From: JAUVHV01 sp964523875
GTDB lineage: Bacteria; Omnitrophota; Gorgyraeia; JABMRG01
Assembly (NCBI GenBank): GCA_964523875.1
Contig: CAZGAS010000015.1
Location: 1-25,441 of the forward strand
Direction: 5' to 3'
Length of the DNA: 25,441 nt
Below the pieces are notes generated by a model. That model was not told where the DNA came from. It saw nothing but the letters and a program-made list of their open reading frames with translations, and ran no database searches. How positions within the stretch are numbered: the stretch's first letter is position 1; the number at the start of each line of letters is the position of its first letter. Made by a program: the position numbers and the translations under genes. Positions 14,267 to 22,260 of this stretch are shown here, one piece after another.

Positions 14267-17130
14267 TTTCCGCAGCATTTTTTATACTTCTTGCCGCTTC
14301 CACAGGGACATGGATCATTTCTGCCAATCTTGGAGGCATCTCTGTGATAAGGTTTTGGCGGGCCTGTATCCGGCACATGAGGAGGCTGAGGCATCTGGTT
14401 CATATCTACTGGCATCTGTTTACTACTAGGGCTATTTTTCTGCATATCACGCATTGAGCCTGCCTCTGGATGCATAAGCTTCTGGGACATGGGCCTAAAT
14501 ACGCCTACAGTATCTTCTGTCTCAACAGCCTGTATCCTAAATATGTATTCAAGAGAGTCCTCTCTTATGGAATCTATCATTGCCATAAACATCTCATAGG
14601 CCTCTCTCTGATACTCGACAAGCGGATCTCTCTGCCCATAGCCTCTCAAATGTATACCCTCACGTAAATGGTCTATACCTAAAAGATGCTCTTTCCATTT
14701 TCCGTCTATGGTCTGCAATAACGCGAACTTTGCTATCCGCTGCATCTTCTCCGGAGTAATGGATATCTCCTTCGCGTTATAAGCAGATTGTATCTTCTCG
14801 CTGATATAGCTTCTCAACTCTTCACGGCTTAAGGACTTGATCTCATCTCCACTAAGATTTATGAGAAATTTTCCCTTAAACCGACTTAAGAGGTTGTTGT
14901 AATCCCATTCTTCGGGATGTAGATTTTTCGGCGCGTATATATCAAGCGCGGAATCACTAGCATCATCTGTCATGTTAAATATATGCTCTTTAAGAGCCTC
15001 GCTCTCTAATATAGTTTTTCTTTCTGCATAGATAACTTCCCTCTGTTTATTCATGACATTATCATACTCAAGGACATGCTTTCTTATTCCAAAATTATGA
15101 GATTCTACTCTCCGTTGAGCTGTCTCAATAGACCTGGCAACTAACTTATGTTCAGCTATCGGCATACCTTCTTCAAGCTGGAAGAAATCTATTAAACGCG
15201 CTACCCTGTCTGAAGCAAATATTCTCATCAGATCATCTTCCAGAGATATGTAGAACCTGCTTGAACCGGGGTCTCCCTGTCTGCCTGAACGGCCTCTTAG
15301 CTGGTTATCAATACGCCTTGCCTCATGACGTTCAGAACCTATGATATGCAAACCCCCTAAAGCAACAACCTCGTCATGCTCCTGCTGGGCCTCCTGCTTG
15401 AACTTCTCGAGAATCTCATTACGTTCCTGTTCTGAAACAGCCTTGCCACCCGCCTCTATCTTTGCTATCATATCATCTGTCTTTGACTCGGGATTTCCGC
15501 CAAGGAGTATATCTGTTCCACGCCCCGCCATGTTAGTTGCTATTGTAACGGCACCTTTACTGCCCGTCTGCGCGATAATATGAGCTTCAAACTCATGGTA
15601 TTTCGCGTTAAGTACATTATGCCGCACACCTTTAACTTTAAGCATCTCACCTATATGCTCTGACTTGTCTATAGATATAGTGCCAACAAGCACAGGTCTT
15701 CCCTCTTTATGCAGGCTTACTATCTCATCTACTATAGCATCAAACTTTTCCTTCTCTGTCCTGTAGACAACATCAGGATAATTAGTCCTCGCCAGCGGCT
15801 TATTAGTAGGCACTGATATTACATCAAGGCCATATATCTTAAAGAACTCCTCTGCCTCAGTTACAGCGGTTCCTGTCATGCCTGCCAGCTTCTCATACAT
15901 GCGAAAATAGTTCTGGAATGTAATAGTCGCGAGAGTTTGGTTCTCACGCTCTATTTTAACGCCTTCCTTTGCCTCTATTGCCTGGTGCAGGCCGTCACTC
16001 CATCGCCTTCCGGGCATGAGCCTTCCCGTGAACTCATCAACTATAATTACCTGGTCATCTTTAGTAATATAATCCACATCAGCCTTAAAATTATTATGCG
16101 CGCGCAAGGCCTGGTTAACATGGTGCTTATATTCCATTGATGATAGCGTATGCATATCTTTTATTCCTAATATCTCCGCTGCCTTTAACTCGCCTGCTTC
16201 AGTAAGATATGATGTACGCCCCTTCTCATCTATTATGTAATCGCCTGTCTCTTCTTTAGTCTTCTCGTCACGCACACCCTTTTTGAGCCTCGGGATTATC
16301 TTATCTATCTGGTAATACTTCTCTGTTGATTCTTCCGCTGGGCCGGATATAATAAGTGGGGTCCTCGCCTCATCTATAAGTATACTATCAACCTCATCTA
16401 CTATAGCGAAGAATGGCTCCCTTTGCACCATATCCTCTTTTGACACAACCATATTATCCCGCAGATAATCAAATCCAAATTCATTGTTAGTGCCGTAAGT
16501 TATATCAGCGCCATAAGCACGTTTTCTCTCTTCAGGGGGCATATCATGCTGAATAACTCCAACTGACAACCCTAAAAATGCATATATAGGGCCCATCCAT
16601 TCACAGTCACGACGAGATAAATAGTCATTTACAGTAATAACATGAACCCCCTTACCTAAAAGAGCGTTCAGGTAAACCGGCAGGGTCGCAACAAGAGTCT
16701 TACCTTCCCCTGTTGTCATCTCAGCTATTCTTCCCTCATGAAGTACAACACCACCTATAATCTGGCTGTCAAAATGACGCATATTGACTGTACGCTTAGC
16801 AGTCTCTCGCACAACCGCGAAGGCCTCGGGGAGTATCTCGTCAAACAAGCTGTTGTAGAGCTTCTTAAGCCGTTGTTTTACCCTGTCCTTGGATACCTGT
16901 GTTGTAGCCTCGTCAATCTGCTGTTTAAGTCCAGATAGCTCTTTTGAAAGAGCCTTCTCTTTCTCGCGGATATGTTTACGAAACTCATCTGTTTTTGCGC
17001 GTAACACTTCATCAGAGAGTGTAGATATACGCGCGTCTTCACTGTTAACCTTTTGCAAAATAGGTTCTAGCTTCTTTAGCTCTTTCTCGTTTTGCGAACC
17101 GAAGATTATTTTCTTTATCCAATTTATCAT
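14263..17130 (-). CDS. secA: Preprotein translocase ATPase SecA
   Basis: A 955-residue motor ATPase of the Sec export pathway. Walker A is MTTGEGKT (about 138-145), followed by the DEVDSILIDEARTPLI block, TGTAVTEAEEF, GRGTDILLGG and GRSGRQGDPGSS. The C terminus holds the SEC-C zinc site CPCGSGKKYKKCC, which contacts SecB or ribosomes. Between residues 52 and 98 there is a charged, coiled-coil-like insertion of about 36 residues relative to E. coli SecA, where Walker A begins near 102. AAGG lies 8 bases before the ATG. The gene sits between prfB (46 bp upstream) and lnt, which it overlaps by 4 bases. Confidence 0.97.
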   Translation of the reverse strand: MINWIKKIIFGSQNEKELKKLEPILQKVNSEDARISTLSDEVLRAKTDEFRKHIREKEKALSKELSGLKQQIDEATTQVSKDRVKQRLKKLYNSLFDEILPEAFAVVRETAKRTVNMRHFDSQIIGGVVLHEGRIAEMTTGEGKTLVATLPVYLNALLGKGVHVITVNDYLSRRDCEWMGPIYAFLGLSVGVIQHDMPPEERKRAYGADITYGTNNEFGFDYLRDNMVVSKEDMVQREPFFAIVDEVDSILIDEARTPLIISGPAEESTEKYYQIDKIIPRLKKGVRDEKTKEETGDYIIDEKGRTSYLTEAGELKAAEILGIKDMHTLSSMEYKHHVNQALRAHNNFKADVDYITKDDQVIIVDEFTGRLMPGRRWSDGLHQAIEAKEGVKIERENQTLATITFQNYFRMYEKLAGMTGTAVTEAEEFFKIYGLDVISVPTNKPLARTNYPDVVYRTEKEKFDAIVDEIVSLHKEGRPVLVGTISIDKSEHIGEMLKVKGVRHNVLNAKYHEFEAHIIAQTGSKGAVTIATNMAGRGTDILLGGNPESKTDDMIAKIEAGGKAVSEQERNEILEKFKQEAQQEHDEVVALGGLHIIGSERHEARRIDNQLRGRSGRQGDPGSSRFYISLEDDLMRIFASDRVARLIDFFQLEEGMPIAEHKLVARSIETAQRRVESHNFGIRKHVLEYDNVMNKQREVIYAERKTILESEALKEHIFNMTDDASDSALDIYAPKNLHPEEWDYNNLLSRFKGKFLINLSGDEIKSLSREELRSYISEKIQSAYNAKEISITPEKMQRIAKFALLQTIDGKWKEHLLGIDHLREGIHLRGYGQRDPLVEYQREAYEMFMAMIDSIREDSLEYIFRIQAVETEDTVGVFRPMSQKLMHPEAGSMRDMQKNSPSSKQMPVDMNQMPQPPHVPDTGPPKPYHRDASKIGRNDPCPCGSGKKYKKCCGK

Positions 17131-17150
17131 TTTCTAGCCTTTAACCTGTT

Positions 17151-17171
17151 AAACCGAAACTGTTTCGATCT
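17151..17171 (-). other. Intercistronic hairpin between prfB and secA
   Basis: A 9-bp RNA stem (two wobbles) with a 3-base loop. It shares the 13-base core CGAAACTGTTTCG with 3880-3892, which differs at one loop base. No T run follows. It is possibly a processing or regulatory element. Confidence 0.5.
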
Positions 17172-17176
17172 TTCTA

Positions 17177-18266
17177 TTACTTCCATTTTAAGAATGCTTG
17201 TATAAACCTCTCGATATCTCCATCCATAACAGCCTGGGTGCTTGAGGTCTCTTCTTTTGTTCTATGATCCTTGACCATATTATATGGGTGAAATACATAA
17301 GAGCGTATCTGGCTGCCCCACTCTATCTTCTGTTTAGCGGTATGTTCTTTCTCCATTCTTTTGCGCAATTCTTCCTGCTGCTTTTGGTAAAGCCGTGCGC
17401 GCAAAACCCTCATAGCCGTTGCCTTATTCTTAATCTGCGAACGTTCATTCTGGCACTGTACTACTATCCCTGTGGGCGTATGCGTAATCCTTACCGCGGA
17501 ATCTGTCGTATTTACACTCTGCCCTCCCGGGCCGCTTGAACGATATACATCTACCCTTATATCCTTTTCCGCTATATCGATATCCACATCATCCGCTACC
17601 TCGGGCATAATATCAACTGACGCGAATGATGTATGACGGCGCTTATTTGAATCAAAAGGAGATATCCTTACTAACCTATGCACCCCGCACTCACCCTTTA
17701 AGTAACCATACGCCCAGTCACCTTTTATAATAATGGTGGCATTCTTTACCCCTGTTTCCTCACCGGGCAAAAAATCTACAAGCTCTATCTTGTAATTCAT
17801 TCTTGCTGCCCAACGGTTATACATCCTTAAAAGCATACTTGCCCAATCACAGGATTCCGTACCACCTGCTCCCGCGTTTATACTTAGTATAGCATTATTT
17901 ATATCGCGCTTGGCATTCAGGAGGCTCTTAAACTCCAGTCCATTCACTTTCTCAATAAGGCCAATAAGCTCCTTTTCTGTTTCTTTAATAGTATCATGCT
18001 CGTTGTTATCAAGGATTGAAACAAGTTCTTCAATGTCCTTATACTCCCTGTAGCATACCTGGAATGGTTCACTTGTAGCTTTTAGGGATTTTAAACGGGA
18101 GATTACCTGATTTGCGCTCTGTGTGTCGCTCCAGAAATCCGGCACGGACATAGTAGCCTCTATGTGGGATATCTCATCCAGTCTTTTTTCAATGTCAAAG
18201 ATACCCCCTTAGGTGGCTAAGCTTACCCTTTATTACATTCAGTTTAGATTTTATCTCTTCGAGCAT
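17177..18266 (-). CDS. prfB: Peptide chain release factor 2, with programmed +1 frameshift
   Basis: RF2 releases the finished peptide at UGA and UAA. The gene is read in two frames. The first runs from the ATG at 18266 (MLEEIKSKLN...) for 23 codons to CTT TGA at 18200-18195. Then one base (18197) is skipped and reading goes on as DIEKRLDEISHIEATMSVPDFW for 339 codons. The slip site AGGGGG-TAT-CTT-TGA-C (18209-18194) matches the known RF2 autoregulatory site, including the internal Shine-Dalgarno. The joined protein is 362 residues, close to the 365 of E. coli RF2. Its stop-codon motif SPF is at 202-204 and the catalytic GGQ at 247-249. A call starting at the ATG at 18151 would miss 38 residues. 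Confidence 0.95.
18194..18210 (-). promoter_or_regulatory. RF2 programmed frameshift site
   Basis: The minus strand reads AAGGGGGTATCTTTGAC. The G-rich stretch pairs with the 16S anti-Shine-Dalgarno, CTT slips to TTT, and the in-frame UGA makes frameshifting rise when RF2 is scarce. It is identical in its core to the E. coli site. Confidence 0.95.
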
Positions 18267-18369
18267 AATATTATGTAGGCCCACGTGTTTATGCCTATGA
18301 CGCCTTCTTTGCCAGGGCCTACCTGTGAGGCAAAACCCTGTACCGAAGGCCTGCGACCTTCTGGTACAC
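18267..18369 (-). promoter_or_regulatory. Structured leader of prfB mRNA
   Basis: The predicted transcript start (about 18369) falls right before a strong hairpin (18340-18367; 10 bp with one bulge, loop TCGCAGG). A second hairpin (18313-18339) follows, and a third stem (18276-18280 with 18293-18297) ends close to the ATG. Bases CGTGT at the 5' end (18366-18370) can pair with ACACG (18284-18288) in the loop of the third stem, giving a pseudoknot or an alternative fold. It fits no riboswitch or T-box consensus I know. Confidence 0.5.
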
Positions 18370-18375
18370 GGATAA

Positions 18376-18405
18376 AGAATACCACATATCACCCTATCTT
18401 GACAA
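18376..18405 (-). promoter_or_regulatory. Probable promoter of prfB-secA-lnt
   Basis: The minus strand reads TTGTCA (18400-18405), an 18-base spacer, then TATTCT (18376-18381). It lies between the ogt stop (18449) and the prfB leader. Confidence 0.5.
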
Positions 18406-18448
18406 GCGAAATGAGCACACGATTATTGCTTTCTCGCAAAATGTAAAG

Positions 18449-18706
18449 TTAGACAGAGATACCTTCTTTCTTCAGCAGGCGTATCTTCAACTGCGCGCCT
18501 TTTTTAAACCCCCCTATTGTGCCATTGGACCTGATTACGCGATGGCAGGGCACCTGTCCAATATATGGGTTCTTATTTAACGCGTTTCCGACCGCACGAT
18601 AAGCGCGCGGCAAACCTATCTCTCGCGCTATCTGCTTATAGCTTCTGACCTCGCCACGAGGAATCCTGCTCACTGCCTCATAGACTCTCTTCTCAAATTG
18701 GCTCAT
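18449..18706 (-). CDS. ogt: Methylated-DNA--cysteine S-methyltransferase, catalytic domain only
   Basis: An 85-residue one-shot DNA repair protein that moves the methyl group from O6-methylguanine to its own cysteine. The active site is PCHRV (C54), with the helix-turn-helix and arginine finger region RAYRAVGNALNKNP just before it and GGFKKG after it. The N-terminal domain found in Ada and Ogt proteins is absent, leaving the minimal domain. The cysteine is present, so this is not an alkyltransferase-like (ATL) protein. GGGAG lies 6 bases before the ATG. It follows uvrC by 80 bp, grouping two DNA-damage repair genes. Confidence 0.9.
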   Translation of the reverse strand: MSQFEKRVYEAVSRIPRGEVRSYKQIAREIGLPRAYRAVGNALNKNPYIGQVPCHRVIRSNGTIGGFKKGAQLKIRLLKKEGISV

Positions 18707-18786
18707 ACCGGCTCCCGAGGCCTTTGTTCTCTTTTATCTTATCTACGCGAAGGCTGGTATGCCTTAAACCCATATACTGGCACCTC

Positions 18787-20259
18787 TTACTTAAAGCGGA
18801 AATAATCATAAACCGCCTTTGCCTCTCTTTCGTCTACAAAATCTACCTTCTTAAGTTCACTAATATCAGCTGTTTTTATCTTATCAAGAGAACCAAAATA
18901 CTTTACAAGCTCTGCTTTTCTTCTGGGGCCTATCCCCCCTATACTATCGAGCTCAGAGATACTCACACCCTTTCTTCGCAAGAGCCTGTGGTAACTTATA
19001 GCGAATCTGTGCGCTTCATCGCGTATCCTTTTACAAAGAAGTAGCGCCTGAGAAAACTTACCAAGCAATATCGGGTCTTTCTTTTCATGGGTATATATCT
19101 TATCCGGATTCTTTGCTATCCCAATGACAGGAACATCTATAATCCTTAAAGCGTGTAATTCAGCCTTGGAAGCGGCAAGATGGCCCCGGCCACCATCGAT
19201 AATTATCAGATCCGGTAAGGCACCTTTTTCCGATAAAAGCCTCTTATACCTCCTTGAGACAATTTCACGCATCATGCTGTAATCATCTATAACATGGACA
19301 GTCTTTATCTTAAAATGCATATACCTATCCTTGCGAGACTTGCCATCTATAAAAGACACCATAGAACCCACAGCCTCTTTGCCACTTGTATTGGAAACAT
19401 CAAACGCCTCGATGACACTCAACGCACGAGGAATCTTTAACAAAGACCTCAACTCTGCTACCTGCAATGGGGTAACTACAGCAATACTGTCCGAATAAAC
19501 AGGTGTAGTTTTATCCGCGTGGCTGCCTCCTGGCAGGACAGGGCCGGGAGTACCTGATACAATAGAGAGCGCCTGTATTCTGTTTCTTGCCCTGGCAGCG
19601 TTCTCGTAATCTTTCTCTGCCGCGGACTTTTTCATCTGGGATTTTAAAATCTCTATAAGCTCTTCCTGTTTTCCTTCCAAAAAAAGTCTTAGCTCTTTTA
19701 CTATGGCGAGATACTCTTTTCTCCTGCTATTATTAATGCACGGCCCAATACACTGGCCTATATGAAAATCGAGGCATTCGCGGTGGGTGGACTGTTTGGG
19801 TATTTTTGGGCAGGTTCGAAGGGGAAAGGCCCTTCTCATCAGCTTAAACGCTTCCCGTAAAAGCTTTGCGTTGGTATATGGCCCGAAATACAATGCGCCA
19901 TCAGGCTTTACCTTTCGTACTATAAGCAAGCGGGGATAATCTTCGTTTAGAGTGAGCTTAAGGCGAGGATATGATTTATCGTCTTTGAGAAGTACGTTAT
20001 ACCGCGGGCTATATCTTTTGATAAGCGCTGCCTCAAGCAACAGGGCTGTAGATTCATCAGAGGTAAGGATATGATCCAGATAGGCGATATTCTTAATAAG
20101 CATTCCATGCCTTGAAGAACTTTGTTTTAAAAAATGGGACCTTACCCTCTTCTTAATAGATGCTGCCTTGCCAATATAGATTATTTTACCCGCTTCATCT
20201 TTAAACAGGTAAACACCTGGAAGGTCCGGTAGTTTTCCTATATCTTCTTTAATACCCAT
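18787..20259 (-). CDS. uvrC: UvrABC excinuclease subunit C, short form
   Basis: A 490-residue nuclease of nucleotide excision repair that cuts on both sides of a lesion. Residues 12-90 form the GIY-YIG nuclease (GVYLFKD, IIYIGKA). The four cysteines C150, C162, C170 and C174 have the same spacing as the iron-sulfur ligands of E. coli UvrC. A UVR motif lies near 203-235, then the RNase H-like nuclease (IEAFDVSNTSG, LIIIDGGRGHL) and a C-terminal helix-hairpin-helix (IGGIGPRRKAELVKYFGS). The region between UVR and RNase H is shorter than usual, and common lengths are 550-610. The start at 20259 has AAGGAG 8 bases upstream and overlaps murJ by 22 bases. Confidence 0.94.
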   Translation of the reverse strand: MGIKEDIGKLPDLPGVYLFKDEAGKIIYIGKAASIKKRVRSHFLKQSSSRHGMLIKNIAYLDHILTSDESTALLLEAALIKRYSPRYNVLLKDDKSYPRLKLTLNEDYPRLLIVRKVKPDGALYFGPYTNAKLLREAFKLMRRAFPLRTCPKIPKQSTHRECLDFHIGQCIGPCINNSRRKEYLAIVKELRLFLEGKQEELIEILKSQMKKSAAEKDYENAARARNRIQALSIVSGTPGPVLPGGSHADKTTPVYSDSIAVVTPLQVAELRSLLKIPRALSVIEAFDVSNTSGKEAVGSMVSFIDGKSRKDRYMHFKIKTVHVIDDYSMMREIVSRRYKRLLSEKGALPDLIIIDGGRGHLAASKAELHALRIIDVPVIGIAKNPDKIYTHEKKDPILLGKFSQALLLCKRIRDEAHRFAISYHRLLRRKGVSISELDSIGGIGPRRKAELVKYFGSLDKIKTADISELKKVDFVDEREAKAVYDYFRFK

Positions 20260-21794
20260 CCAACAAACTCCTTTAACTCCTTGATGCGTAACCCGTAACA
20301 GGCAAGCAGATAGAATATAACTGCTCCACAGATTGAAAAAAGAAGGCTTAACGCGGAATGCCATATTGCCCCTGAAAAAAATACCAGCCGCAGGTAACCA
20401 TGAAGCCAGAATACAAAAATACCCATTAATAGGGACGCTATAAATATCTTTACCAGAGAGGCCAGCAAGCTCTTTTCGTGCAATGTACCTATTCTCCGCC
20501 TCAACACTATAAAAAGCAAGACCGCGTTTAGAATACCTGATATTGAATTGGCAAGAGCAAGCCCGCCAACTTTAAACCTGAACATAAGAACTATGCTCAA
20601 AAATATATTTACTACAAGGGAAAACGCGGCTATCTTTACAGGTGTCTTGGTATCCTGCATAGCGTAAAAACTATTTACAAGTATCTTTATTGTTCCATAA
20701 GCTAAGAGCCCGAACGCGTAAAAGAATAACGCGTTTGATGTTATCATGGTAGAATAGCCGCCAAACGCGCCTCTTTCAAGCAGGGTGCTTGTTATAGGTA
20801 CTGATAACGCTATAAGCCCGGCGCTTGCGGGTAGCAGCACAAAGAATACGCTCCTCAATAAAAAATTTACAGTATCGCGAAACTCTTCCGCCTCTTTCCG
20901 CGCTACATGCCCTGATAATGTAGGTAATGCTGCCTGGGCAAGCGCTATAGCGAATATAGCAAGGGGAAATTGGAGTATCCTGTTTGAGAAATAGAGCGCA
21001 GCCACAGCACCCTCCCCTACAATCCTTGCTATTGACGCCAGTACAGTACTTACAAATACGTTTATCTGGTAAACACCGCTTCCAAATATACGCGGTAGAA
21101 GAAGCCGCACTATCTTTCTTATTTTTGGGTGTATAAAACTCCTCTGGCTAAAGGTGATACCGCTTTTTATAAGAACAGGCACTTGGACAGCTATCTGTAA
21201 AAATCCGCCTAATAATACCCCTATCCCAAGGCCTAGAACATCCTGTCTCCATATAAACATGCATAATATAAGAGCTACATTCAATAGGCCCATACTGAAC
21301 GCCGGGGCAGTAAAATGCTTGATAGAATTCAACACACCCATGCTATAAGCGGCAAGCCCTATAAAGATAAGATAGGGAAAGATGGTCCTTGTAAGGGCAA
21401 TAGTCATATTAAGCTTCTCAGCGTCCTGCAAAAAACCTGGAGCTATGGCTATAACAATAGGCCTTGATAAGATAACGCCTAAAAGGGTTAGAAGCGTCAG
21501 GACTACAAGCAGTAGATTAAGCAGGATATTCGCGAGTTTCCAAAACTCATCCTTCCCCTTATGCGTAAGCTCCTCTACAAGGACCGGTACAACAGCGGCA
21601 TTGGTAGCACCCTCGCCTATAAGGTCGCGAAAAAGATTAGGTATCCTGAAGGCTACAACAAAGGCCTGGGCAAATATGCCTGTACCAAAAAAAGCCGCGA
21701 ATATTATATCCCGTATAAATCCTAATATACGGCTTACAAGCGTGGCTACCCCGATAATACCAGCTGATTTTGCTATAGATTTATTAGTTGACAT
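20238..21794 (-). CDS. murJ: Lipid II flippase MurJ
   Basis: A 518-residue inner-membrane protein of the MOP/MviN superfamily with about fourteen helices that flips lipid II for peptidoglycan synthesis. N-terminal signatures are AGIIGVATLVSRILGFIRD and FVVAFRIPNLFRDLIGEGA; later come GVLNSIKHFTAPA and YAMQDTKTPVK. I chose the ATG at 21794 (MSTNKSIAKSAG), preceded by AAGG at 6 bases. The frame stays open to 21878 but without a ribosome site. It overlaps uvrC and is divergent from rpsT, a neighbourhood seen in other bacteria. Confidence 0.94.
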   Translation of the reverse strand: MSTNKSIAKSAGIIGVATLVSRILGFIRDIIFAAFFGTGIFAQAFVVAFRIPNLFRDLIGEGATNAAVVPVLVEELTHKGKDEFWKLANILLNLLLVVLTLLTLLGVILSRPIVIAIAPGFLQDAEKLNMTIALTRTIFPYLIFIGLAAYSMGVLNSIKHFTAPAFSMGLLNVALILCMFIWRQDVLGLGIGVLLGGFLQIAVQVPVLIKSGITFSQRSFIHPKIRKIVRLLLPRIFGSGVYQINVFVSTVLASIARIVGEGAVAALYFSNRILQFPLAIFAIALAQAALPTLSGHVARKEAEEFRDTVNFLLRSVFFVLLPASAGLIALSVPITSTLLERGAFGGYSTMITSNALFFYAFGLLAYGTIKILVNSFYAMQDTKTPVKIAAFSLVVNIFLSIVLMFRFKVGGLALANSISGILNAVLLFIVLRRRIGTLHEKSLLASLVKIFIASLLMGIFVFWLHGYLRLVFFSGAIWHSALSLLFSICGAVIFYLLACYGLRIKELKEFVGWVLKKI

Positions 21795-21843
21795 CCCTGA
21801 CCTTGATATGCTATACTTACTTTTAATTTTATAATATGGGAAT

Positions 21844-21872
21844 TTGAGAAGATCCCATAGGCAACATAAAAT
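21844..21872 (+). promoter_or_regulatory. Promoter of rpsT
   Basis: TTGAGA (21844-21849), a 17-base spacer, then TAAAAT (21867-21872). A 6-bp inverted repeat (21871-21876 with 21884-21889) covers the -10 edge and start region and may form a short 5' hairpin. Confidence 0.6.
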
Positions 21873-21913
21873 AGGCATAAAACGCCTATCTTAGAAACTA
21901 TACGGAGAAGATG

Positions 21914-22180
21914 ATGGCAAATTTAAGAGCTGCGAAAAAATCTATTAAACAAGATAAAAAAAAGCGACTGCATAATACCGCGATTGCTTCAGAATTAAAA
22001 ACCTTTATTAAAAAACTAAACGCGCTTATCAATGCCAATAAGCCTGATGAAGCCGTAAAGGTATTGTCCGCGCTTACGTCAAAACTGGATAAGGCTGTCA
22101 AAAAAGGCCTGATAAAGCGCCATAACGCTGACCGCAAAAAATCCCGTCTTGCTTCAAATGTCGCTAAACTGAAGAAATAA
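21914..22180 (+). CDS. rpsT: 30S ribosomal protein bS20
   Basis: An 88-residue, very basic protein that binds 16S rRNA during small-subunit assembly. The N terminus MANLRAAKKSIKQDKKKRLHN and the C-terminal RHNADRKKSRLA block are typical. Two ATGs in a row lie at 21911 and 21914. The second is better, because GGAG ends 6 bases before it and family proteins begin MAN. It is one of only two complete plus-strand genes, convergent with holA 80 bp away, and no clear terminator is visible there. Confidence 0.96.
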   Translation: MANLRAAKKSIKQDKKKRLHNTAIASELKTFIKKLNALINANKPDEAVKVLSALTSKLDKAVKKGLIKRHNADRKKSRLASNVAKLKK

Positions 22181-22260
22181 ATGAACACATAGGTTGTTTA
22201 CTGCCTACTGGTAGAAGGTATTACCTAAGCAACTTATAAGTGTAGGTTTATGCCGCGATA

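Noticed and set aside
14058..14457. Plus-strand and minus-strand frames over the lnt/secA junction
   Set aside because: They are shadows of the secA C terminus and lnt, with no family features.
18267..18369. T-box leader above prfB
   Set aside because: No T-box core (AGGGTGGTACCGCG-like) is present and the downstream genes are not amino-acid related.
18195..18392. A separate 65-residue gene upstream of prfB
   Set aside because: Its last 23 codons are the first frame of RF2 ahead of the frameshift, and the earlier codons overlap the structured leader and promoter.
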